A DNA stretch of 64,000 nucleotides. Source: JBDGYW01 sp964580055 (GTDB lineage Bacteria; Gemmatimonadota; Gemmatimonadetes; Gemmatimonadales; GWC2-71-9). Below the pieces are notes generated by a model that saw only the letters and a program-made list of their open reading frames with translations, was not told the origin of the DNA and ran no database searches. The position numbers and the translations under genes were made by a program. The stretch lies in NCBI GenBank assembly GCA_964580055.1, contig CAZOJI010000010.1:37525-101524 (forward strand). Direction: 5' to 3'. Positions 45,944 through 55,206 of the stretch are shown piece by piece; within the stretch, counting starts at the first letter, position 1, and the number at the start of each line of letters is the position of its first letter.

Positions 45944-46942
45944 TCAGGCGGCAGTGGACGCCGCCGCGGCACCCGCAATCGCAGCTTGTTGCGCCGCGAC
46001 TACCGCCTGGATGTCGATCAAAGATTTGGCGTTTGTTAGCGCAACTGAATCCGCCTCGTGCCCACCGAACTCCACGAAGGCAATACCTGCTGCAGCATTG
46101 AAGGCGGTTACAGTGTCGAACCGCGGCCGGATCTTATTGTTGATGTCCTCTCGGATGGCCAATACCCGTCCCACAATCTTCTCGCCGGGCACCTCGAGGA
46201 ACGAAAGTAGCGCCAACTCATCATAATGTTTTTCGCTGGCGCGGACTTTGTGCTCGTTGAAAAGCGTTCTGAGGTTACCTGCCCTTTCAGCCAGTATCTG
46301 CGGAGTTCCGTCTACTATGAACAGGATATTGGCGGCGGTCTGGAGTGGATTGCCGGCTCTGAATTTTTGACACCGCAATTCCGTGTAGATCTGTTCGATC
46401 CGGTCGCCGATCCGCTTGGGGGTGCCGTCCTGACCGCTCAAAATGGCGCACGCAGGAAAGTCGTCGGCTCCGGTCAGCCATTTATGGTGCTGCTTCATCT
46501 CGTCGTAGATCTCGCGGAAACGGCGGATCTTCTGCTTTGTCACCGACCCGCCGCCGGCCTGAATACGCAACACCAGAAAAGCCAGTAGCTCCATCGCCAA
46601 TGCCCGGCGCAGTTTTTCGTCTCTGAACATCTTCCGTGTGCGAACAAAAGCATTGATGAAGCTCTTGGCGCCGTCACCGTTTTGGTACAGGATGGCACCG
46701 ACGATGAAACGGATGTGGCTCCCGACATCCATGTGCCAAGGAGACGCTTCCTTGAGCGCTCTCTCCATGCTCCTGATGCCGCTGGCAATTGTCGCCGGAT
46801 CACCTTGCGTGCATATCGCAGCCATTGCAGCGTACCGCAATCGCGCAGAGTCTCGCCACCAACGCCGGTCCCTCTCGAGAGCTTGGTAAAGGGAGCGGAA
46901 TCTCGCCAACGGGTTTTCAGGTATGACTATCCTTGGCTGCAT
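45944..46942 (-). CDS. DUF4003-family protein
   Basis: 332 residues, soluble, mainly helical. Matches DUF4003, a family of unknown function: MFRDEKLRRALAMELLAFLV, ADDFPACAILSGQDGTPK and RIEQIYTELRCQKFRAGNPL, FLEVPGEKIVGRVLAIREDI. No signal peptide or membrane segment is predicted from the ATG at 46942, which is preceded by GAGGATCGT. The C-terminus is alanine-rich. It is divergent from the MOP-superfamily protein at 47082. Confidence 0.85.
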   Translation of the reverse strand: MQPRIVIPENPLARFRSLYQALERDRRWWRDSARLRYAAMAAICTQGDPATIASGIRSMERALKEASPWHMDVGSHIRFIVGAILYQNGDGAKSFINAFVRTRKMFRDEKLRRALAMELLAFLVLRIQAGGGSVTKQKIRRFREIYDEMKQHHKWLTGADDFPACAILSGQDGTPKRIGDRIEQIYTELRCQKFRAGNPLQTAANILFIVDGTPQILAERAGNLRTLFNEHKVRASEKHYDELALLSFLEVPGEKIVGRVLAIREDINNKIRPRFDTVTAFNAAAGIAFVEFGGHEADSVALTNAKSLIDIQAVVAAQQAAIAGAAAASTAA

Positions 46943-47081
46943 ACGATCCTCACGAATCATGTTGGCAACAAGATGCATAAGAGTTGGTGCGGTGGAAAGA
47001 TGATAGCCCAGAACCGCGAGACTGGCCGGGTGCTGGTGCCGGTGGAACCGTGCGTGCGGGCAGCAGGGAGTTGAGCGCACG

Positions 47082-48512
47082 TTGAATCTTCACTGTAGGG
47101 GGGGCGGGGGGGTTGGCCCGGCAAGGTGGTACATTTCGCCGTCATTTGACGGGAGTCTCCTACTGAAGCTGTCGCAGCGATCCATACTGCTGTTCTGGTT
47201 GCCGTTGGCCGCCACGTGGCTGATGATGGCGGTGGAGGGGCCGTTCCTGGCCGCCGTCATTGCGAGATTGGCTGACCCGAAGTTCAATCTCGCCGCACAT
47301 GGTGTGGCGTTTGCCTTCGCATTGGTCGTTGAAGCTCCGGTAATCATGATCATGAGCGCTTCTACAGCGCTCGCCAACAATGCCGTCAATTACAGGAGGC
47401 TCAGGAACTTCACGTTCACTATGAACGCCGCGGTCACCGGTGTTCTCCTGTTTCTGCTGCTGCCTCCGGTCTTCGACTTCGTGATGCGCGACGTCATCGC
47501 TCTACCCGGCGAGGTAGCGAACCTGACCTACGTGTCGCTGTGGCTCTACCTTCCGTGGGCTGCCGCAATAGGCTACCGCAGGTTCTTCCACGGTCTCTTG
47601 ATTCGGAACGGACGCACGCGATATGTGGCGTACGGGACGGTGGTGCGTTTGTCCACCATGACGACAACCGCGCTCGCCCTCTACCATTTCTTCAATATCC
47701 CCGGTGCATACGTCGGTGCGGCCTCGCTGTCTCTGGGGGTCACGTTGGAGGCTCTGGCCAGCAGGTTCATGGCCCGCGATTCGGTCCGGAGAGTGCTCAC
47801 CGTCGTTGGAGAGGAGCGCGACGTTGGAGAGCAACTGGGATATCGCCGGATCGCTGTCTTCTACTACCCGTTGGCTTTGACATCCATTATCGGGCTCGCC
47901 CTGCAACCGATGCTCACCTTCTTCATGGGGCGTGCTCCGTCGCCCCTGGAGTCGCTTGCCGTTTTCCCCGTCGTTGCCGCTGTCTCCTTCATCTTTCGCT
48001 CCATGGGCCTGAGCTATCAAGAAGTTGTCATAGCCCTGCTGGGGGACAGGAGCGAACACCTACCGGAACTGGGCCGGTTTGCTTGGACGCTCGGCCTGGC
48101 TTCGTCGATTGGCCTGGCGGTGATGGCGCTGACCCCGGCCGCCGATTTCTGGCTGGTCACCGTGTCGGGCCTTACACCCGACCTCGCCGGATTCGCTATC
48201 ATTCCATTGATCGTGCTCGCGCCCGTACCAGGCTTGACCGTTGTGCTATCGGTGCAGCGAGGCATCCTCGTGAATGGAAAGCATACGGGTCCGATAACCT
48301 GGGCCACGATAATCGAGGTTGGCGGCGTCATGGCTTGTTTCCCGATATTCGCTTGGACGCTGGACGTAGTAGGTGTCACCGCGGCATTCGCCTCGTTTCT
48401 AATCGGTAGATCGGCGAGCTGTCTATTTCTCATACCACCGTGTCGTGCCGTGGTGGCTGCGAGCAAAGGCGGAGCCGCTGCCCGAGTCGGATTCGGTATT
48501 CTTCGCTCGTGA
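47082..48512 (+). CDS. MOP-superfamily (MATE/MurJ-like) flippase of unknown substrate
   Basis: About 450-476 residues with some 12 membrane segments in two similar halves (SQRSILLFWLPLAATWLMMA at the start, then GYRRIAVFYYPLALTSIIGL opening the second). The plan matches the MOP flippase superfamily, though no subfamily motif is decisive. The start is uncertain: the TTG at 47082 lies before a low-complexity GGGGGCGGGG tract and adds about 25 residues that do not look conserved. The real start may be close to LLLKLSQRS (around 47155-47170) with a non-ATG codon. It could export a polymer precursor or lipid. Confidence 0.7.
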   Translation: MNLHCRGGGGVGPARWYISPSFDGSLLLKLSQRSILLFWLPLAATWLMMAVEGPFLAAVIARLADPKFNLAAHGVAFAFALVVEAPVIMIMSASTALANNAVNYRRLRNFTFTMNAAVTGVLLFLLLPPVFDFVMRDVIALPGEVANLTYVSLWLYLPWAAAIGYRRFFHGLLIRNGRTRYVAYGTVVRLSTMTTTALALYHFFNIPGAYVGAASLSLGVTLEALASRFMARDSVRRVLTVVGEERDVGEQLGYRRIAVFYYPLALTSIIGLALQPMLTFFMGRAPSPLESLAVFPVVAAVSFIFRSMGLSYQEVVIALLGDRSEHLPELGRFAWTLGLASSIGLAVMALTPAADFWLVTVSGLTPDLAGFAIIPLIVLAPVPGLTVVLSVQRGILVNGKHTGPITWATIIEVGGVMACFPIFAWTLDVVGVTAAFASFLIGRSASCLFLIPPCRAVVAASKGGAAARVGFGILRS

Positions 48513-48762
48513 CGACGGTACTGAAGTGACATTCATGAGCGATGCTGGTCGCGTTGTCGGTTGAGCGCGCTGGGTGTGCGTTTGGAACGTGTGCAATGAT
48601 AATGACGCGTACCGAGATGTTTGGATCCTGGCTGCTACCTTTCTCGTAGTGAAAACCAGGCGGGCCTCGTAATGGAATCCGGTGACTTCTTCACATGGAG
48701 CCGACGAGCGTGCACCTTTAGATCAGGATCGTTTGAAAACCAGGCGAACGTGAGGTGTTGAC

Positions 48763-49380
48763 ATGGCCGATGCCAGTGTAGCGAGCGACAAGAAGCAGAT
48801 CATTCAATTCAGAATAGAGCTACTCGGAGTGGAGCCTCCCATATGGCGCCGCATTCAGGTACCGGCCGGCTACACTTTTTGGGACCTGCATGTCGCAATA
48901 CAGGATGCGATGGGGTGGCGTGACTATCATCTCCACGCGTTTCGTGTGATCGGGTCGGAGGACGTCATCGGGATTCCAGATACGGAAGGGGACGACCCGC
49001 TCGAAACCAGGCCGGGCTGGAAGCTCAAGGTACTCGACTATTTCTCAGCCCAGTCTCCCTTGGCGGCTTACGAGTACGATTTCGGCAGCTCATGGATGCA
49101 TGAGGTCCGGTTCGAGGGTATGCTCGATGCGGAACGTGGCGTTACTTACCCGAGATGCCTGGATGGCGCGCGCCATCGTCCGCCGGAGGATTGCGGAGGG
49201 GTTCAGGGATACCTCGATCTCTTGAAGGCTCTCGGGGATCCGTCTCATCCGGAGCACGAATCCATGTTGGAGTGGGTGGGCGGAGAGTTCGACCCGGAGC
49301 AGTTCGACGAGAACGAGATACGCTTCGACAACCCCATGGAACGGTGGCGCCAGGCCATAGGAGAAGCCGAAGCCTCATGA
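48763..49380 (+). CDS. Plasmid pRiA4b ORF-3 family protein
   Basis: 205 residues, cytoplasmic. Clear match to the pRiA4b ORF-3 family: FRIELLGVEPPIWRRIQVPA, TFWDLHVAIQDAMGWRDYHL and EYDFGSSWMHEVRFEG, with the acidic end ESMLEWVGGEFDPEQF. The biochemical function is unknown. The ATG at 48763 follows GAGG. A 13-bp direct repeat (TGAAAACCAGGCG at 48650-48662 and 48734-48746) lies upstream. A small membrane ORF begins 8 bp after its stop. Confidence 0.92.
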   Translation: MADASVASDKKQIIQFRIELLGVEPPIWRRIQVPAGYTFWDLHVAIQDAMGWRDYHLHAFRVIGSEDVIGIPDTEGDDPLETRPGWKLKVLDYFSAQSPLAAYEYDFGSSWMHEVRFEGMLDAERGVTYPRCLDGARHRPPEDCGGVQGYLDLLKALGDPSHPEHESMLEWVGGEFDPEQFDENEIRFDNPMERWRQAIGEAEAS

Positions 49381-49387
49381 GGGGATC

Positions 49388-49555
49388 GTGGTGGCGGGGG
49401 GGTCGTTCTGGAACCTGTTTTTACTCGGTCTTCTCCTTGCGGGAATCAACCTGCTCGGCACGATGGCGCTGATAATCGGCCTGCTCGTGACCATACCGCT
49501 ATCCATTGTTGCGGTCGACGCCTACCGTTGCCTCGAAGCTAGGACGGGTTACTGA
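49388..49555 (+). CDS. 55-residue hydrophobic ORF, possibly the remnant of a larger membrane protein
   Basis: Two tandem GTG codons (49388 and 49391) open a frame that reads FWNLFLLGLLLAGINLLG and LIIGLLVTIPLSIVAVDAYR, two membrane helices, ending in LEARTGY. GAGGGG lies a few bases upstream, so it may be translated after the pRiA4b-like gene. The sequence resembles the C-terminal pair of helices of larger bacterial membrane proteins, so it may be a leftover fragment rather than a complete gene. Confidence 0.5.
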   Translation: MVAGGSFWNLFLLGLLLAGINLLGTMALIIGLLVTIPLSIVAVDAYRCLEARTGY

Positions 49556-49646
49556 AGTATCCTCCAACACCGAAACACCGCAACCAGTGCTCACCATCCA
49601 GCTGCTGGTCGCGTTGGAAGCCAATTGAACCCAAGAGGATTCCGTG

Positions 49647-52295
49647 ATGTTCTCAGAGCCTTCATCTACAACCCGCGCGAGAGAGGTGGTAGGCTTTCCG
49701 TCTCTCGCGATCGCGGTTTTGGCGATCTTCGGCATCTCCATGATGAGCGCATGCCTGTCGCCTGCCTTACTATCTGCGCAAGATGCCGCTTCGTCCGCCG
49801 GTCAGGCCGGGCGCACCATCTCCGAACCGGACTACCGCCTGGCGGCGCGGTTCGCGCCGTACAAGATGGAAGACCTCATATACAGCACCTCCGTGACGCC
49901 GAGATGGGTAGAGAGTAGCGAGAAGTTCTGGTACGAGTGGGAGACTTCGGACGGCAAGTTCTTCTACATCGTAGATCCGATTGCAGGTACACAGCGGGAG
50001 CTATTCGACAGAGACCGGATCGCCGCCGAGTTGACGCGAATTACCAAGGATCCATGGGACGCCCAGCATCTTCCGATTCGAGAAATCAGGTTCATCGACG
50101 CCAACACTCTCAATTTCGAGGTCGAGTCTTCGCAGGATGAGGAGGACGGGGAAGACGAGGTAGAGGAGGAGCAGGAACAGCGGCAGGAAGAGGATGGTGA
50201 GGATGGTGAAGGTGCCAAGAAGAAGGTCTTCCATTTCGAATACGATGTGAATTCCAGGACGCTGCGTGAACTCGAGGACTATGAGGAGCCCGACGACCAC
50301 CCGTCGTGGGCGAGTGTCTCGCCGGACGGCCAGACTGTAGTGTTCGCTCGCAATCACAACCTTTACTCCATGACCGGTGAAGCATACGAGGAGATCCTGG
50401 ATGCGCGTCGTGGCAAGGATGGTGAAGAGGCCGACAGCGTCGCCGAGCTGGTGGAGGTCGAAGAGGTGCAACTCACTACCGGCGGAGCGGAACGCTACAG
50501 CTACGCTGTTTTCGAGCGCGGCGACACGGACAAAGAGCGTGAGAAGAACAAAGACAAACGGAAGCGCGCGGATATAGTATGGTCGAAAGACTCGCGGCGC
50601 TTTGCGTTGGTGCGACGTGATCAGCGTGAATCCGGCGAGCTGTGGGTAATCCATTCTGCCGGCAACAAACGGCCCGAATTGGAGACTTACCCATATGACA
50701 TGCCGGGCGAAGAAAACGTGACGCAATCCGAGATCCTGATATACGATCTGGAATCCCGCGAAATGACCGAAGTGCAGGCCGACGCTTTCGAGGATCAATC
50801 ACTTTCCATTGCTGAAGCACGGCAGTTCGAGTACCCCGGCAGCGAGGAGCCGCGGCGTTCTCTGTGGCTCGCGGACAACTCCGACCAACTGTACTTCATT
50901 CGCAGCAGCCGCGATCTTCACCGGATCGACGTGTGCGTTGCCGATGCGGGCACCGGTGAGGTACAGGTTCTGATTGAGGAGCGGCTCAACACTTACGTCG
51001 AAACGCAAAGGCTGGAGCTGCTGCAGTCCGGCGATTTGCTATGGTGGTCGGAGCGCGACGGCTGGGCGCATCTATACAGGTTCGGAGCTGAGGGAACGCT
51101 CAAGAACAGGCTGACCGAGGGACCGTGGTCCGTTAGAAGTGTCCTCGGCATCGATGAGGAGCGGGGTGTCGTCTACTTCATGGCGAATGCACGCGAAGAG
51201 GAAGAGGACCCCTACTATCAGCATCTGTACCGGGTGAACCTCAACGGAAGCGGGCTCACGATACTGGACCCGGGCGATTTCGATCACAGGGTGAGTCTGG
51301 GCGAGTCGAATCGCTTCTTCGTTGACAACTACTCGCGGGTCAACACCACGCCCGCCGCGGCGCTCTTCGACACGAACGGCAGAAGAATCCTCGATCTGCA
51401 GGATGCCGATCTCTCGCAGCTTCTGGCAGCCGGCTACCGGTTCCCCGAACCGTACAACGTGAAGGCGGCCGACCACGTGACGGATCTGTACGGCGTAATG
51501 TTCAAGCCGTTCGACTTCGATCCAAATATGAGATATCCGATCATCGCCTACGTCTATCCGGGGCCGCAGACGGAGGCGGTTCCGAAGTCGTTCGGTAGCA
51601 TTCGCCACACGGCTACTGCGCTGGCGCAGTTTGGCTTCATAGTGATCACGGTGGGCAACCGCGGCGGACATCCGGCCAGATCGAAGTGGTATCACAACTA
51701 CGGCTACGGCGATCTCAGAGACTACGGACTCGCAGACAAGAAGGCCACGATCGTGCAGCTGGCCGACCGGCACGATTTCGTCGATATCGATCGTGTGGGT
51801 ATCTACGGTCATTCGGGCGGCGGTTTCATGTCCACGGCGGCAATGCTGGTGTACCCGGACTTCTTCAAGGTGGCAGTGTCTTCATCAGGCAACCACAGCA
51901 ATGACGTCTACAACCGCTGGTGGTCTGAGAAGCATCACGGAGTAGAGGAGGTCGTGGACGACTCCGGCAACGTCTCCTTCGAGTATGACATCGAGAAGAA
52001 CTCCGAGCTTGCAGAGAACCTGCAAGGGCATCTACTGCTCACCACGGGCGACGTGGACAACAACGTGCACATGGCGGGCACTCTGCGAATGGCCGAAGCT
52101 TTGGTTCGCGCCAACAAGCGGTTCGATTTCTTCATTTTCCCGGGGCAGCGGCATGGGTACGATGACATGGGGGATTATTGGTTCTGGCTCCGGGCGGAGT
52201 ACTTCGTCAAGCACTTGCTTGGCGACGAGCGCTTTGAGGTGGATATCTGGGAGCTGAACGTAGAACAGGAGCAGACCGGCGAGAGCGGAGGGTGA
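49647..52295 (+). CDS. Secreted S9-family dipeptidyl-peptidase-like serine protease
   Basis: 882 residues. Signal sequence with a hydrophobic core (LAIAVLAIFGISMMSAC), perhaps a lipoprotein (Cys). A beta-propeller domain follows (about 60-610), then an alpha/beta-hydrolase domain with the triad Ser in YGHSGGGFMS, Asp in TTGDVDNNVH and His in PGQRHGYDD. DPP-IV-type enzymes clip dipeptides from peptides. An unusual acidic, Glu/Gln-rich insert (about 165-190) lies inside the propeller, and a similar charged stretch (DTDKEREKNKDKRKR) follows later. The ATG at 49647 is used; the adjacent GTG at 49644 is possible. Confidence 0.9.
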   Translation: MFSEPSSTTRAREVVGFPSLAIAVLAIFGISMMSACLSPALLSAQDAASSAGQAGRTISEPDYRLAARFAPYKMEDLIYSTSVTPRWVESSEKFWYEWETSDGKFFYIVDPIAGTQRELFDRDRIAAELTRITKDPWDAQHLPIREIRFIDANTLNFEVESSQDEEDGEDEVEEEQEQRQEEDGEDGEGAKKKVFHFEYDVNSRTLRELEDYEEPDDHPSWASVSPDGQTVVFARNHNLYSMTGEAYEEILDARRGKDGEEADSVAELVEVEEVQLTTGGAERYSYAVFERGDTDKEREKNKDKRKRADIVWSKDSRRFALVRRDQRESGELWVIHSAGNKRPELETYPYDMPGEENVTQSEILIYDLESREMTEVQADAFEDQSLSIAEARQFEYPGSEEPRRSLWLADNSDQLYFIRSSRDLHRIDVCVADAGTGEVQVLIEERLNTYVETQRLELLQSGDLLWWSERDGWAHLYRFGAEGTLKNRLTEGPWSVRSVLGIDEERGVVYFMANAREEEEDPYYQHLYRVNLNGSGLTILDPGDFDHRVSLGESNRFFVDNYSRVNTTPAAALFDTNGRRILDLQDADLSQLLAAGYRFPEPYNVKAADHVTDLYGVMFKPFDFDPNMRYPIIAYVYPGPQTEAVPKSFGSIRHTATALAQFGFIVITVGNRGGHPARSKWYHNYGYGDLRDYGLADKKATIVQLADRHDFVDIDRVGIYGHSGGGFMSTAAMLVYPDFFKVAVSSSGNHSNDVYNRWWSEKHHGVEEVVDDSGNVSFEYDIEKNSELAENLQGHLLLTTGDVDNNVHMAGTLRMAEALVRANKRFDFFIFPGQRHGYDDMGDYWFWLRAEYFVKHLLGDERFEVDIWELNVEQEQTGESGG

Positions 52296-52339
52296 TCGTA
52301 GAAGCTGCTACAGGCTGGATGTGCTCGCGGGCATTACCG

Positions 52340-53716
52340 TCAGCTGAGACCGCCGGCTCGTGTGTCGCGGTCAAAACGCATCCAATTGGGCACCTGTGCC
52401 GGAGGAGGTTTCTTTCCGTAGAAAAGAGTATCTAGCGGGATCGCTATTCTGCGGAACACGCTGGAACGCCGCACCGCCCACCTCACCACATTGTGGAGCA
52501 GACGCTGCGAATGGGAGTAAGGGCAAACCGTAACGCAACGCCCGCAATCGGTGCCGGTGTGAGACCAGTAGATATAACAGAGCTCCTGGTTGATCTGCCA
52601 GCGCGCGACCCCGTCGATCACCTTGCGATCCTCAAACGGAATTGCCCAGGGAGGGCAGCAGGTCGCGCACTTCTTGCAATGAACGCAGTAATCCAAGACC
52701 GAGTGGTCTGGTATCCGCTCGTCGGGTATTATGCGAAGGTCGGTTGTCACGACGGCGATTCTGACGCGCGGTCCCAATTCAGGGGTCATCAACAGCCCCA
52801 TCCTGCCGATCTCGCCCAGCCCCGCGTCGCGCGCAACCAGGGGACAGACGACCCGATAGTTGCCGTCGATATGAGCTCTCGCACCGTATCCCAGATTGCG
52901 AATGAACATGGCCATCTGTACAGCTATGGTGCCGGAATCCACGTACGCCTGTCCCGATTCCATCACGGTGGAGCCGCGCGGGCCCGCCCTGAGCATGGCA
53001 CTGTCCATCTCCACGGTTAGGGCGATCGCGTAGGCGTGATCGCGCTCGACTGGAAGGCCGTAGTCCGGTCCCCGCCCCGCAACCGAGTACACGTGGTAAT
53101 CGCGCAATTGGGTTATGCCCACGGAATGTGCACCAAGCTTCAATGCCCACGCGCGGAGGAACCGAGTGGCCTCGGCGGGATCGGTGTCGATCCCGTTCTT
53201 GGCGACCGGGCCGTCAACGTGCGGCCGCAATCGTTCGATGGTATCGAAGCTGGCCGTTGCGGCCTTGAAGGCGAAAGGTTCGTAGTATGCGGCACCCTTT
53301 GCAAGCAGCCCGGGCCGGCTTCTGAATTTGTCGTCCCAGCTCTTCTTTTCGGGATTGCGCCCGTAGTACTCCTCGAAACGGGTCGTTCCAGGCTCCAGGA
53401 GCCGGCGGGAGAACATTATGTCGCGCTCGTCGATGCGCGCTCGTGGTGTGTCGTCCATCCTTTCGTGCCGGCCGGGTACGGGAACCAGCATGACCAGCAC
53501 CGCCGCAGCCGCAATCACCAAAAGAGATACCGCGACCAAGTGCCGATTGGGAAAGTGGAGCGTACCTGCAGCAATGAACGGGAGCGGTACGAGAAGCGAC
53601 AGAAGCAGGCTCACGAACGCGGCCCGCTGCTCTCCGTCGAGTAACGATACTATCGCAGCATACACCAGTGCCGCGAATAGCAGCATGCCGATCACAGAGT
53701 TAGCAACGTATGTCAT
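52340..53716 (-). CDS. Membrane-anchored reductive-dehalogenase-like protein
   Basis: 458 residues. Three hydrophobic segments occupy about residues 5-80, replacing the Tat signal of classical respiratory dehalogenases. The catalytic part contains the nitroreductase-like cobalamin-binding fold of RdhA/QueG, for example AWALKLGAHSVGITQL, FIRNLGYGARAHIDGNYRVV and ARDAGLGEIGRMGLLMTPEL. It is followed by two iron-sulfur motifs, CVHCKKCATCCP and CGRCVTVCP. Putative reductive dehalogenases with N-terminal transmembrane helices have been reported from other genomes. The substrate is unknown and the active-site Tyr cannot be fixed. It is convergent with the S9 protease and divergent from amrS. No RdhB-type anchor gene is seen. 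Confidence 0.8.
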   Translation of the reverse strand: MTYVANSVIGMLLFAALVYAAIVSLLDGEQRAAFVSLLLSLLVPLPFIAAGTLHFPNRHLVAVSLLVIAAAAVLVMLVPVPGRHERMDDTPRARIDERDIMFSRRLLEPGTTRFEEYYGRNPEKKSWDDKFRSRPGLLAKGAAYYEPFAFKAATASFDTIERLRPHVDGPVAKNGIDTDPAEATRFLRAWALKLGAHSVGITQLRDYHVYSVAGRGPDYGLPVERDHAYAIALTVEMDSAMLRAGPRGSTVMESGQAYVDSGTIAVQMAMFIRNLGYGARAHIDGNYRVVCPLVARDAGLGEIGRMGLLMTPELGPRVRIAVVTTDLRIIPDERIPDHSVLDYCVHCKKCATCCPPWAIPFEDRKVIDGVARWQINQELCYIYWSHTGTDCGRCVTVCPYSHSQRLLHNVVRWAVRRSSVFRRIAIPLDTLFYGKKPPPAQVPNWMRFDRDTRAGGLS

Positions 53717-53876
53717 GGTTTCTCAGTTGCGGAAGATACTCAGCGGCGCTCGGCATCGACATCGAATAACTAGTTCCCGGTGAAAACTTCGGAGATACAC
53801 CCTAAACCATTTCGGTATTGTCCGCTCGACGTGTTCTGACCTATCGTTAGATGGAACCCAAGAGAGCCGATGCACC

Positions 53877-54962
53877 ATGACCGACAACGTTGATACCGCC
53901 TTCCCGACGAAATATTGGCACACACTCGACGACGGAAGGGTCCAGTGCGACCTTTGTCCGCGCTACTGCAGGCTGCGTGACGGTCAGCGCGGCATGTGTT
54001 TCGTCCGCAAGAATGTCGGCGACCAAGTCGTGCTCACAACATATGGGCGCTCCAGTGGATTCTGCGTCGATCCTATCGAAAAGAAGCCGCTCAACCACTT
54101 CCTGCCCGGTTCATCGGTTCTGTCCTTCGGCACCGCCGGCTGCAACCTGGCGTGCAAGTTCTGCCAGAACTGGCATATCAGTAAATCGCGTGAAGTCGAT
54201 ACATTGGCTGATTGGGCATCACCGGAGGTGCTCGCAGAGTCGGCGGAGCGTATGAAGTGCCGCAGTGTGGCTTTCACCTACAACGATCCCGTGATCTTCC
54301 ATGAGTACGCTATCGACGTAGCCAAAGCGTGTCACGAACTCGGGATCAAGACCGTTGCCGTAACTGCCGGATACGTCACCGAAGAGCCGCGCCGCGAGTT
54401 CTACGAGCACATGGATGCGGCAAACGTCGATCTAAAGGCGTTCACTGAGGAGTTCTACTGGGAGCTCAGCAAGGCCCACTTGCAGCCGGTGTTGGACACA
54501 TTGCACTACCTGAAGCAGGAGACCGACGTCTGGATCGAGACCACCACGCTCTTGATTCCGGGCAGGAACGATTCCGACGATGAACTGGAGCGCATGACCG
54601 ACTGGGTCGTTGAGAATCTCGGACCGGACGTGCCGATGCACTTCTCTGCCTTTCACCCGGCATGGAAGCTTCTCGACGCACCGCCGACTCCGATCTCGAC
54701 ACTCAGGAGAGCCCGCGAAACCGCACTGAGCGCCGGTGTACGCTACCCCTACACTGGAAACGTCCGTGATTCCGACGGCGAGACGACACTCTGTCATAAC
54801 TGTGGCGAGAGATTGATTTCCCGGAACGGCTACATCATAAGTGAGTGGAAGCTTACGGAAGACGGGCACTGCACCACCTGCGACACTCGCTGTGCCGGTG
54901 TTTTCGACGGACCTCCGGGCTCATGGGAGGGAAGGAGGCGGCCGGTCCGCTTGGGTATGTAG
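53877..54962 (+). CDS. amrS: AmmeMemoRadiSam-type radical SAM enzyme
   Basis: 361 residues. Radical SAM 4Fe-4S motif CNLACKFC (about 89-96), preceded by the family Cys cluster CDLCPRYCRLRDGQRGMC (about 24-41) and followed by C-terminal cysteines (CHNCGERL, CTTCDTRC). The family catalyses an undefined modification and usually neighbours AmrA (AMMECR1) and AmrB (Memo); neither is in this window, so it is an orphan here. A 7-bp hairpin, CGCAGCG/CGCTGCG (55013-55035), lies downstream and might terminate transcription. The ATG at 53877 is used. Confidence 0.9.
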   Translation: MTDNVDTAFPTKYWHTLDDGRVQCDLCPRYCRLRDGQRGMCFVRKNVGDQVVLTTYGRSSGFCVDPIEKKPLNHFLPGSSVLSFGTAGCNLACKFCQNWHISKSREVDTLADWASPEVLAESAERMKCRSVAFTYNDPVIFHEYAIDVAKACHELGIKTVAVTAGYVTEEPRREFYEHMDAANVDLKAFTEEFYWELSKAHLQPVLDTLHYLKQETDVWIETTTLLIPGRNDSDDELERMTDWVVENLGPDVPMHFSAFHPAWKLLDAPPTPISTLRRARETALSAGVRYPYTGNVRDSDGETTLCHNCGERLISRNGYIISEWKLTEDGHCTTCDTRCAGVFDGPPGSWEGRRRPVRLGM

Positions 54963-55206
54963 CCCGCTCCATGAGCCGTATGCGAAAGCGCCTCCCTGAG
55001 TCGAGTTAGTAACGCAGCGCAGCTCGATCGCTGCGCGATCCAGGCCGGCGCGGGATTGCTGCCTGTAGCGATCGCCTTGCAGTAGAGCGTCCGCGCCGTA
55101 GAATACCACGATCAGGTCAGGGCATGTATTGTGTTCTTGGTGCTGTCCACTTGTGTAGCAATCCGATCGTGCTCGATGCCGGCGGGAATAGAGTTAGATG
55201 AGGTGA

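Noticed and set aside
47098..47112. G-rich tract, considered as a G-quadruplex or sequencing artefact
   Set aside because: It contains too few separated G-runs to claim a quadruplex; it only makes the start of the following gene uncertain.
54921..55109. Minus-strand 62-codon frame reading FYGADALLQGDRYRQQ
   Set aside because: Half of it is antisense to amrS, there is no ribosome site and no family was recognised.
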